5,080 nt of DNA from JBCDJG01 sp038748065 (GTDB lineage Bacteria > Pseudomonadota > Gammaproteobacteria > Pseudomonadales > Halieaceae): NCBI GenBank assembly GCA_038748065.1, contig JBCDJG010000104.1:1-5080 (forward strand), in the 5' to 3' direction. The translations under genes were made by a program, and so were the position numbers. Of the stretch, positions 1-5,080 are shown one piece after another; position 1 is the stretch's first letter; every line of letters starts with the position of its first letter. Below the pieces are notes generated by a model. That model was given only the letters and a program-made list of their open reading frames with translations, was not told where the DNA came from and did no database searches.

Positions 1-1
1 C

Positions 2-478
2 AAGCGTGAAGCAGATGATAACTTCATCATTAACTTCAACTCAGGTTCAGGTGGTTTCTTCCACAACGCAGTGGTGACCGTTCCGGCTGACAACAATACG
101 CCGCTGGACACCTGTGTGAACGTGGATGGCACCGACTCCATTGGTCTGATTGGCACGGCCCTGTTCTTGAACCTTTGGATTCAGGACTGTGCGGCGGGCG
201 ATGCCAACCAGGGTACGCTTGCAACGGTCGATATCTCGGCTGGCGCCATGGACATCAATGCAGTTCCGGCTGCACTGGATGCCAACCTGGCTTCGCAAGC
301 GCCGGAAGCGTCTGGTCTGCCGCCTCAGGATTGGGACGCCATTAACGGCGCTCTGCCTGAGTCAGTGGCAGATCCCAGCTTCCTGGACAGCACAACGTTC
401 ATGGGTGCGGTCGATCCGGCGGGCGGCAGCCCATTCTGGGCCGGTTGGACTCTGCCCGGTACTGTTACGGGTAACTGA
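2..478 (+). CDS. C-terminal part of a probable secreted/surface protein (5' end outside window)
   Basis: The frame is open from base 2 to a TGA at 476-478, giving 158 residues with no in-frame stop. The gene therefore begins upstream of the window, and the internal GTG at 71 is not needed as a start. The piece is rich in Ala, Asp, Gly and Asn, poor in Lys and Arg, and has two cysteines (residues 38 and 63 of the visible part) that could form a disulfide, all fitting an exported protein. The tail contains F-M-G-A-V-D-P followed by W-A-G-W-T-L. From memory this resembles the C-terminus of secreted right-handed beta-helix proteins or lipoproteins of marine gammaproteobacteria, which often end in an 'F-x-G-A...W-x-x-G-W-T' pattern; that is family recall, not a search result. 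No catalytic motif, membrane segment or sorting signal is visible, so the function is unknown. A strong terminator follows 18 bp after the stop. Confidence 0.72.
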   Translation, partial: KREADDNFIINFNSGSGGFFHNAVVTVPADNNTPLDTCVNVDGTDSIGLIGTALFLNLWIQDCAAGDANQGTLATVDISAGAMDINAVPAALDANLASQAPEASGLPPQDWDAINGALPESVADPSFLDSTTFMGAVDPAGGSPFWAGWTLPGTVTGN

Positions 479-496
479 TCGCAGCTCTGTCAAAAC

Positions 497-523
497 AAAG
501 GCGGCCTTCGGGCCGCCTTTTTT
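497..523 (+). terminator. Rho-independent terminator, probably bidirectional
   Basis: A perfect 10-bp stem (497-506 with 511-520) is closed by a TTCG tetraloop (507-510), and a run of six T follows at 518-523. It lies 18 bp after the stop codon of the + strand gene. The base of the stem is A/T, so the opposite strand also reads a GC hairpin followed by TTTGTTTTG, making it a plausible terminator for the converging - strand ppnN transcript as well. The T-tract end is also the insertion site of the group II intron; group IIC introns are known to recognise terminator hairpins. Confidence 0.93.
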
Positions 524-524
524 C
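520..524 (+). other. IBS1, 5' exon target site of the intron
   Basis: The last five bases of the 5' exon, TTTTC, directly precede the intron's GTGCG. They are the exact reverse complement of GAAAA at 749-753 within a hairpin loop of intron domain I. In group IIC introns a short IBS1 next to a hairpin is what defines the target, so this pairing independently supports placing the 5' splice site between 524 and 525. The match is only five A/T-rich bases, so chance cannot be excluded from the pairing alone. Confidence 0.62.
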
Positions 525-987
525 GTGCGCCAGGCATGGCGCGAAGCGCCGTGACTGGCGCTGTTCGGGTACACATGGTGGTGGCCCGGAGACTTGGCGG
601 TGAAAGTCCGCTATCGGCCCGACAAGGGGAACGATTAGCCGAAGACAAGGGTGTCCATCGTGAGGTGGAATCTGAAGGCAGTCCTAGGCAAACCACTAGC
701 CCGACGAACAGGAATCGCATAGGAGGCACCAGCACGGGATGAGAAGGCGAAAATCTTCGAAGTCCGATACTTGTACGGAACGTGCTGTTGTATATGCGGC
801 GGGCATGAGTGCGAAAGTCGCGCGTCTTACCCTGGGAGATCTGACGACCTGCTGCCTACAGCTACCGATACCGCGAGGTATGGGGATGGGTTATCAGAGG
901 TCAGCAGAAGCCATAGTAGGTGGTACCGGTCACCGAAGGGCTGAACATGTAACGCCGTGAGTAGGCGGAACTTCTGAGCGAGCTGCG
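525..987 (+). ncRNA. Group II intron RNA, domains I-III and start of domain IV
   Basis: This 463-base stretch has no gene and is catalytic RNA. The first helix pairs 527-533 with 555-561 and encloses an inner hairpin, GGCGC (538-542) with GCGCC (546-550). The segment GGTGAAAGTCCGCTA (599-613) and the one at 647-678, with GTGTCC and GGTGGAATCTGAAGG, match conserved domain I sequence of IIC introns as I recall it. The EBS1 hairpin is at 743-758. Domain III is recognised near 900-948 by TCAGCAGAAGCCATAGTA and the downstream GAAGG..TGAACA. Domain II lies between the EBS1 region and about 895, but I did not resolve its helices. Domain boundaries other than the 5' end are approximate. The small ORFs that overlap this stretch are incidental. 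Confidence 0.85.
743..758 (+). other. EBS1 hairpin of intron domain I
   Basis: GAAG (743-746) pairs with CTTC (755-758), leaving an 8-nt loop that contains GAAAA (749-753). That loop sequence is fully complementary to TTTTC at 520-524, just upstream of the 5' splice site. A loop-exposed complement about 220 nt into the intron is where EBS1 is expected in compact IIC introns. The 4-bp stem is weak by itself and would probably extend into a larger domain I arm that I did not resolve. Confidence 0.6.
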
Positions 988-2358
988 ATGACGGTAGCAA
1001 CGGATATGACGACAAGCGAGAACGCTGGGCGGAACCCGGCAGAAGCGCCGACTCGTGCCGAGCAGATCGAATGGGAAGGACCGGGGACGAAAGCGGAGCC
1101 AACGCTGATGGAGTCGGTGGTGAGCCGACCCAATATGCAGCGTGCCTATAACAGGGTGTTGCGCAATAAAGGTGCTGCAGGGGTCGACGGCCTCAGCGTA
1201 TCGGAGTTGGGAGACCTGTTGAGGCAACACTGGCCGACGATCAAGGCCAAGCTGCTGGAAGGCAGGTACCAGCCTCAACCGGTACGTCAGGTTAGCATTC
1301 CGAAACCGCAAGGTGGGGAGCGTCAACTGGGCATACCGACGGTACTGGACCGACTGATCCAGCAAGCCCTGCATCAATGCCTGAGTCCGCTGTTTGAGGC
1401 AGGCTTCTCGGAGGCAAGCTTTGGCTTCCGTCCGGGACGCAGCGCTCAGCAGGCGGTACAGCGGGCGCAAAGCCACGTGCAGGAGGGCTATGACTGGGTC
1501 GTGGATCTCGATCTTGAGAAGTTCTTTGATCGGGTGAATCATGACCTGCTGATGGATCGTGTACGCCGTCAGGTGAACGATCCACGGGTGTTGAAGCTGA
1601 TCCGCAAGTACCTGAAGGTGGGATTGATGGCCGGTGGTCTACATAGCCCTCGCCGGGAGGGCACGCCGCAAGGCGGGCCGCTCTCGCCACTGCTGTCGAA
1701 CATTCTGCTGACAGATCTGGACCGTGAACTGGAGTCACGTGGCCATCGCTTTGTGCGCTATGCGGACGATGTGGTGATTTACGTGAAGAGCGAGCGGGCT
1801 GGAGAACGGGTTCTGGCTAATGTGCGGACCTTTGTGGAATCTAAGCTGCGACTGAAGGTGAATGCGAAGAAGAGCGCGGTATCACGCCCATCTTCGCGGC
1901 CCTTCCTCGGTTATGCGATTACCACGCGGGGCGATCTGCGTATCTCGCTGGAGAGCCGCAAACGGTTCATTGGCAAGCTGCGCCAGATGCTACGCAAGGC
2001 ACGAGGTCGCGCGCTGAGATCTACCATTGATGACATCAATCCAGTGCTGCGTGGTTGGGCGGCTTACTTCAAGTTAGCGGCCTCGAAGACGGCGTTGACG
2101 GTGATTGATGGCTGGGTGCGTCGCAAGCTGCGCTGCATCGTGTGGCGGCAATGGAAACGGCCGGGTACGCGTGAGCGATGGCTGCGCCGCCTGGGTCTAA
2201 ATGTTGAGCGCGCTTGGAAGTCGAGTGTCAATGGTCGGGGGCCTTGGTGGAATGCCGGTGCTTCGCACATGAACATGGCGTTCCCCAAGGCTCGCTTTGA
2301 TCGTCTGGGGCTGGTGTCGGTACTGGATACAGTACGCAGGCTCCAGCGTGTTATATGA
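988..2358 (+). CDS. ltrA: Group II intron reverse transcriptase/maturase (LtrA-type, class C)
   Basis: This 456-residue protein assists splicing of its own intron RNA and copies it into DNA at the new site. RT blocks are visible in order: the LGIPTVLDRLIQQA block (114-127), FGFRPGRSAQQAV (145-157), the first catalytic Asp in VVDLDLEKFFD (171-181), GTPQGGPLSPLLSN (225-238), and the catalytic YADD (258-261) followed by the Y-V-K-S-E-R-A-G stretch typical of class C maturases. The maturase (domain X/thumb) region with R-G-W-A-A-Y-F (355-361) and a basic segment (378-401) follows. The chain ends at residue 456 with no HNH (Cys-rich endonuclease) domain, normal for IIC. The start is the ATG at 988; another ATG lies six codons later and no strong Shine-Dalgarno sequence is visible before either, so the start is slightly uncertain. 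Its TGA overlaps the first two bases of domain V. Length and motifs show no frameshift or lost catalytic residue. Confidence 0.95.
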   Translation: MTVATDMTTSENAGRNPAEAPTRAEQIEWEGPGTKAEPTLMESVVSRPNMQRAYNRVLRNKGAAGVDGLSVSELGDLLRQHWPTIKAKLLEGRYQPQPVRQVSIPKPQGGERQLGIPTVLDRLIQQALHQCLSPLFEAGFSEASFGFRPGRSAQQAVQRAQSHVQEGYDWVVDLDLEKFFDRVNHDLLMDRVRRQVNDPRVLKLIRKYLKVGLMAGGLHSPRREGTPQGGPLSPLLSNILLTDLDRELESRGHRFVRYADDVVIYVKSERAGERVLANVRTFVESKLRLKVNAKKSAVSRPSSRPFLGYAITTRGDLRISLESRKRFIGKLRQMLRKARGRALRSTIDDINPVLRGWAAYFKLAASKTALTVIDGWVRRKLRCIVWRQWKRPGTRERWLRRLGLNVERAWKSSVNGRGPWWNAGASHMNMAFPKARFDRLGLVSVLDTVRRLQRVI

Positions 2359-2390
2359 ACCGCCGTATACGGAACCGTACGTACGGTGGT
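2357..2390 (+). ncRNA. Group II intron domain V (catalytic hairpin)
   Basis: The 34-nt hairpin has a 9-bp lower helix (2359-2367 with 2382-2390), a two-base CG bulge at 2380-2381, a 4-bp upper helix (2368-2371 with 2376-2379) and a GAAC loop (2372-2375). The catalytic triad reads CGC (2361-2363), the form typical of IIC introns, and its G2362 forms the conserved G-U wobble with T2387. The triad and the bulge are the metal-binding elements of the splicing active site, and both are intact. The first two bases are shared with the maturase stop codon. Confidence 0.9.
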
Positions 2391-2429
2391 GTGGGAGGAC
2401 GGCAGGGGTAACCCTGCCTCCTACCCGAT
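2391..2429 (+). ncRNA. Group II intron domain VI with branch-point A2423, and 3' end
   Basis: A long hairpin pairs GGG (2393-2395) with CCC (2424-2426), AGGA (2396-2399) with TCCT (2419-2422), and GGCAGGG (2401-2407) with CCCTGCC (2412-2418), closed by a GTAA tetraloop of the GNRA type (2408-2411). The only bulged base on the 3' strand is A2423, seven nucleotides from the end, which is the expected position of the lariat branch-point adenosine. The intron ends ...CCCGAT at 2429, and the 3' exon starts at G2430. Confidence 0.88.
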
Positions 2430-2453
2430 GTTCTATGTCCGCCTATCGAGTCG

Positions 2454-2467
2454 TGGGGCGAACCCCA
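2454..2467. other. Short stem-loop between intron end and ppnN stop
   Basis: TGGGG (2454-2458) and CCCCA (2463-2467) form a 5-bp stem. Read on the - strand the loop is TTCG, an unusually stable tetraloop, and the hairpin begins two bases after the ppnN stop codon. No T-run follows on either strand, so a functional intrinsic terminator is doubtful. It may only be an RNA 3'-end stabiliser or a chance hairpin. The rest of 2430-2468 shows nothing recognisable. Confidence 0.3.
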
Positions 2468-2468
2468 G

Positions 2469-3836
2469 CTAACCGCTGATTTCGTAGCACGGGCGATAGT
2501 GTTCTTCCAGAACGCCCAGTTTCATTCGACCCTGACGCACTAGCGTGCGTAACAGCGTATCCATCGCCTTCATGATGTGGGCGTCGCCGGAAAGTTGGTA
2601 AGGGCCGTTCCGTTTAACCTGCTCGATGCCGAAGGATTTGACATTGCCCGCAACAAGGCCGGAAAAAGCTCGGCGTAAATCTTGGGCCAGTTCGTGTGCG
2701 GGCCGGTCTGCACTCAAGTTCAACTGGGCCATGGCTTCGTGCGTTGGAACAAAGGGCTTTTGTAGCTCGTGATCCACGCGCAGTGTCCAATTGAAGTAGT
2801 AGGCCTGCTGTTTCTTTCGGCGTTGCGTATGCAGTTTGTTGACCGCCCGGCGGCTTTGCCTGCCCACCTCGTCTGGCTCTCCGATGATTAACTGATAATG
2901 CTTACTCGCCTGCTCACCCAGGGCCGCTTGCAAAAACGCTTCGAGATCGTTGAAATAGTCCCGGCAGTTTTCCGGACCGGCGAGAATCATCGGGAGAGAT
3001 TCGTTGTTCTCCGGATGCATGAGAATGCTCAGTAGGTACAAGATTTCCTCGACCGTACCTACACCGCCGGGGAACACAATAATGCAGTGCCCCAGTCTTA
3101 CAAACGCCTCCAGCCGTTTCTCGATGTCGGGCATGATGATCAGCTCGTTCACTGCGGCGTTGGGTGACTCAGAGGCGATGATGCCCGGCTCGGTAATCCC
3201 GATGTAGCGCCCGTCGTGCACCTGCTGCTTGGCGTGACCCACTGCCGCGCCTTTCATAGGGCCTTTCATGGCGCCAATGCCACAGCCGGTGACGATGTCC
3301 AGGCCGCGAAGCCCCAGTTCGTAGCCCACCTGCTTGGCGTAGTCGTATTCTGTGCGGGGGATGGCGTGACCACCCCAACACACGGCAAGGCGAGGTGGAA
3401 TGTTGGGCCGGACAACGCCAGCGTTGCGCAGAATCCTGAATACCATGTTGGTAATTTGTGCAGAGTCCGCAGGCTCAGGCTGATTGCCGGTGATCTTGAA
3501 GTCGGTATACACAATGTCGCGCAGCGCGGAAAACAGGTGCTCGCGGATACCGCGTATCATCTTTCCATCTACAAAGGACTGGGCGGGGGCATTGAACAAC
3601 TCCAGACGAAACCCTCTGGCCTGCGGTATCACCTGGATATCGAAATCAAAGAACTCCGCCAGTACCTCCTCGGAGTCGTCCATCTGACTGCCCGTATTGA
3701 GAATAGCCAGGGCACAATTGCGAAAGACCCTGAACAGTTCACCGGAACTGCTGGTCAGGCCAGCCACCTCCTCCAGGGATAATAGGTTTAGAGATTGACG
3801 TGGCTTAACGGAGGCGTGGGGTATCTTGTCGCTCAA
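2469..3836 (-). CDS. ppnN: Pyrimidine/purine nucleotide 5'-monophosphate nucleosidase PpnN (YgdH, LOG family)
   Basis: PpnN cleaves the N-glycosidic bond of nucleoside 5'-monophosphates, giving free base and ribose 5-phosphate. In E. coli it is a cytosolic enzyme controlled by (p)ppGpp and important for nucleotide recycling under stress. The 455 residues match the usual length (E. coli about 454), and long blocks agree with that protein from memory. Visible are the N-terminal domain (RVFRNCALAILN, 36-47; FVDGKMIRGI, 88-97), the central Rossmann-like LOG domain with CWGGH (153-157), TGCGIGAMKGPMKGAA (183-198), PDIEKRLEAFVR (236-247) and the signature PGGVGTVEE (256-264) bearing the active-site glutamates, and the C-terminal domain with DLRRAFSGLVAGNVK (386-400) and a final P-C-Y-E-I. 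The chosen start is TTG; an in-frame TAA lies seven codons upstream, no ATG or GTG lies between, and residues 10-27 already fit the family's N-terminus. It lies 43 bp downstream of the DUF885 gene on the same strand, perhaps in one transcript. It ends 40 bp from the intron. Confidence 0.96.
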   Translation of the reverse strand: MSDKIPHASVKPRQSLNLLSLEEVAGLTSSSGELFRVFRNCALAILNTGSQMDDSEEVLAEFFDFDIQVIPQARGFRLELFNAPAQSFVDGKMIRGIREHLFSALRDIVYTDFKITGNQPEPADSAQITNMVFRILRNAGVVRPNIPPRLAVCWGGHAIPRTEYDYAKQVGYELGLRGLDIVTGCGIGAMKGPMKGAAVGHAKQQVHDGRYIGITEPGIIASESPNAAVNELIIMPDIEKRLEAFVRLGHCIIVFPGGVGTVEEILYLLSILMHPENNESLPMILAGPENCRDYFNDLEAFLQAALGEQASKHYQLIIGEPDEVGRQSRRAVNKLHTQRRKKQQAYYFNWTLRVDHELQKPFVPTHEAMAQLNLSADRPAHELAQDLRRAFSGLVAGNVKSFGIEQVKRNGPYQLSGDAHIMKAMDTLLRTLVRQGRMKLGVLEEHYRPCYEISG

Positions 3837-3850
3837 GTCGCTGTTCTCAT
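3833..3850 (-). promoter_or_regulatory. Start region of ppnN: TTG start with weak ribosome site inside a 5-codon mini-ORF
   Basis: On the - strand, an ATG (3850-3848) opens a five-codon frame whose TGA (3835-3833) overlaps the proposed TTG start (3836-3834) in a TTGA arrangement, as in translationally coupled genes. GAGAA (3848-3844) lies seven bases before the TTG and could serve as a weak Shine-Dalgarno. The mini-ORF itself has no clear ribosome site, so it may be fortuitous. An alternative is that the true start is this ATG and a single-base sequence error separates it from the ppnN frame. Confidence 0.3.
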
Positions 3851-3879
3851 CGAGTTAGTATTCAGGTTGGGTGCCGCAG

Positions 3880-5080
3880 TCAGGTTTCCAGGTCGGGGTA
3901 GGGGTTGGGCCCACCGTCGCGTATCCAGGCGTCCAATTCATTCGCCAGTACCGTTAGCGGTACTGAACGCAAGCCCAGGATAACATCGTGAAAATAGCGT
4001 TTGTCGAACTCAGCGCCCAGCTGTGATTCGGCCTCTCGGCGTTTCTGACGAATTAGCATTTCCCCCAATTTGTAGGCCAGCGCCTGTCCCGGCCATGAGA
4101 TGTAGCGATCTACCTCTGTGGTGATCTCGTGAAGCGATAGCGCAGTATGCTCAGCCAGATAGTCGATGGCGCGTTGGCGGCTCCACCCGTAGTGGTGAAG
4201 GCCGGTGTCGATGACGAGTCGGCACGCACGCCACATTTCATAGGACAGCCTGCCAAAGTGCTCGTAAGGCGTTCGATAGATGCCCATTTCAATCCCCAGC
4301 CACTCGGTGTAAAGGCCCCAACCCTCACCGTAGCCGGAAAAATAGTTGTTCTGCCTGAACTCGGGAATGTCGCCGGGTGCCTCCAGCGCGATAGCCGCCT
4401 GCAGCGCATGGCCGGGCGCGCATTCATGCAAGGTGAGAGCGGGTAGCGTATACAGTGGGCGTGAGGGCAAGTTGTAGGTGTTCATCCAGCACGCGCCCAG
4501 TCCGCCGCGCCCGCCGGTATAAAACGGCGCGATCGCGTCTGGCACGGGCAGCAAGGCGAATCGCCGCCTGGGCAGATAGCCGAGATTGTCGGCTAGCTTT
4601 GCGTCCACACGTTTGGTGACATAGGCGGAATAACCCATCAATTCCTCGGGCGTCTTGGCGTAGAACTGTGGGTCCTCACGCAGGAACCGGATAAAAGCCT
4701 GGATATCGCCCTCAAACTCTACAGCCGCAATGATCTCCAGCATTTCACTGCGGATACGTTCCACCTCTGCCAGGCCTTGTTGATGGATCTGCTCGGGCGA
4801 CAGTGACAGAGTGGTAAACGCATTGATTTGCGACTGGTAAAACGCCTCACCGTCGGGAAGTTCCCGGGCTGCCAGCGACGTGCGCGTAGCGGGCAGGTAG
4901 TCTTCGCGCAGGAAGCGCAGCAGATCAGCGTAGGCTGGAACCACAGAATCTTCGATCGCAAGTAATGCCTCTTGCAGCAGCTTAGCCGCGTCTTCAGCAC
5001 TGATGCGGGTCGGAATTTCCCGCATAGGACCCCAAAATGGATTGTCCTCTCCCGGAACCAGGAACGCTTCTATCGACCTG
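3880..5080 (-). CDS. DUF885-family putative metallopeptidase, C-terminal part (5' end outside window)
   Basis: The frame runs from the window edge at 5080 to a TGA at 3882-3880 without a stop, about 400 residues. The ATG at 5025 is internal: the codons above it (5079-5026) continue the reading frame, and the family is usually near 600 residues, so roughly the first third is missing. Numbered from that Met, the fold's markers are HECAPGH (200-206), matching the HExxPGH pattern of DUF885 (PF05960), and EGWGLYTEW (234-242), which supplies the likely second metal-ligand glutamate, as in gluzincin-type zinc peptidases. R-x-V-I-D-T-G-L-H (269-277, first residue Arg269 by approximate count) and Y-I-S-W-P-G-Q-A (308-315) are the other conserved blocks. 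No substrate is established for most family members, so peptidase activity is inferred from motifs. Whether it has a signal peptide cannot be seen. It lies 43 bp upstream of ppnN on the same strand, with no terminator between them. Confidence 0.88.
   Translation of the reverse strand, partial: RSIEAFLVPGEDNPFWGPMREIPTRISAEDAAKLLQEALLAIEDSVVPAYADLLRFLREDYLPATRTSLAARELPDGEAFYQSQINAFTTLSLSPEQIHQQGLAEVERIRSEMLEIIAAVEFEGDIQAFIRFLREDPQFYAKTPEELMGYSAYVTKRVDAKLADNLGYLPRRRFALLPVPDAIAPFYTGGRGGLGACWMNTYNLPSRPLYTLPALTLHECAPGHALQAAIALEAPGDIPEFRQNNYFSGYGEGWGLYTEWLGIEMGIYRTPYEHFGRLSYEMWRACRLVIDTGLHHYGWSRQRAIDYLAEHTALSLHEITTEVDRYISWPGQALAYKLGEMLIRQKRREAESQLGAEFDKRYFHDVILGLRSVPLTVLANELDAWIRDGGPNPYPDLET

Larger units (their letters stand above)
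525..2429 (+). mobile_element. Group IIC self-splicing intron / retroelement, apparently complete
   Basis: The element is 1905 nt. It starts with GTGCG, matching the group II 5' consensus GUGYG, and ends in GAT, matching the 3' AY rule. It carries in order conserved domain I-III sequence, a reverse transcriptase/maturase ORF in domain IV, a 34-nt domain V and a domain VI with a bulged adenosine 7 nt from the 3' end. Class IIC is inferred from four points: insertion right after a terminator hairpin, a short EBS1-IBS1 pairing, a CGC catalytic triad in domain V rather than AGC, and a maturase without an HNH endonuclease domain. Such introns splice as RNA and move by reverse splicing into DNA followed by reverse transcription (retrohoming). 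Lacking an endonuclease, IIC members are thought to favour single-stranded or replicating targets. All diagnostic parts are present and the ORF is intact, so it could be active; activity cannot be shown from sequence. Confidence 0.95.

Noticed and set aside
901..1542. A 213-codon open frame on the - strand inside the intron
   Set aside because: It lies antisense to intron domain III and to the reverse transcriptase, whose motifs are certain. Its translation is rich in Arg, Leu and Ser with no recognisable domain, typical of an antisense shadow in GC-rich DNA.
1292..1738. A 148-codon - strand frame opposite the RT
   Set aside because: The Pro, Ser and Arg-rich translation mirrors the RT codons, so it is a shadow rather than a gene.
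988..2358. The RT as part of a retron, diversity-generating retroelement or CRISPR/Abi-associated RT system
   Set aside because: The maturase domain after YADD and the complete group II RNA on both sides explain it. There is no msr/msd, no template/variable repeat pair, and no cas gene or array.
525..2429. A transposon or insertion sequence
   Set aside because: There are no terminal inverted repeats, no target-site duplication flanking 524/2430 and no transposase. The ends fit group II splice sites.
525..2429. A group IIA/IIB intron with endonuclease-dependent homing
   Set aside because: The ORF ends at residue 456 without an HNH domain, domain V has the CGC triad, and the target is a terminator with a short IBS1.
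3216..3782. A 188-codon open frame on the + strand opposite ppnN
   Set aside because: It is fully antisense to conserved ppnN coding sequence, has no ribosome site that I can see, and its translation resembles no family I know.
3837..3879. A promoter for ppnN in the 43-bp gap
   Set aside because: No convincing -35/-10 pair is visible; the best -10-like hexamer (TACTAA) matches only about three of six positions.
5023..5025. ATG as the true start of the DUF885 gene
   Set aside because: The frame stays open upstream to the window edge with plausible protein sequence, and the family is about 200 residues longer.

Overview
The window is about 5.1 kb of GC-rich DNA, probably from the chromosome of a gammaproteobacterium, plausibly marine. 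The ppnN protein can be aligned from memory along its length with the E. coli protein, and the other genes fit that group. The assignment rests on protein resemblance only; no rRNA or other phylogenetic marker is present.

Layout: (1) positions 2-478, + strand, hold the 3' end of a gene for a probable secreted or surface protein resembling the end of a parallel beta-helix type protein. (2) A strong, nearly symmetrical intrinsic terminator follows at 497-523. (3) A group IIC self-splicing intron fills 525-2429 (1905 nt), starting directly after the terminator T-tract. It comprises RNA domains I-III, a 456-residue reverse transcriptase/maturase in domain IV without an HNH endonuclease domain, a complete 34-nt domain V, and a domain VI with a bulged branch-point adenosine. 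Both ends can be placed to the base, and a candidate EBS1 loop (GAAAA) complements the last five bases of the 5' exon (TTTTC). (4) On the - strand, 3836-2469 encodes ppnN (ygdH), a nucleotide 5'-monophosphate nucleosidase of the LOG family, complete and apparently starting at TTG. (5) Further upstream on the - strand, 5080-3880 is the C-terminal part of a DUF885 metallopeptidase-like protein whose 5' end lies outside the window.

How it fits together: the secreted-protein gene and the DUF885-ppnN pair converge. Before insertion their stop codons were only about 85 bp apart and probably shared the 497-523 hairpin as a two-way terminator. The intron entered there, as group IIC introns typically do, so it interrupts no coding sequence. 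It leaves the hairpin with the + strand gene and moves it about 1.9 kb away from ppnN. DUF885 and ppnN are 43 bp apart on the same strand and may be co-transcribed. I see no CRISPR array, tRNA, rRNA, IS inverted repeats or phage gene. The most informative element is the apparently intact group IIC intron; it looks like a well-placed member of a known class rather than a new system.
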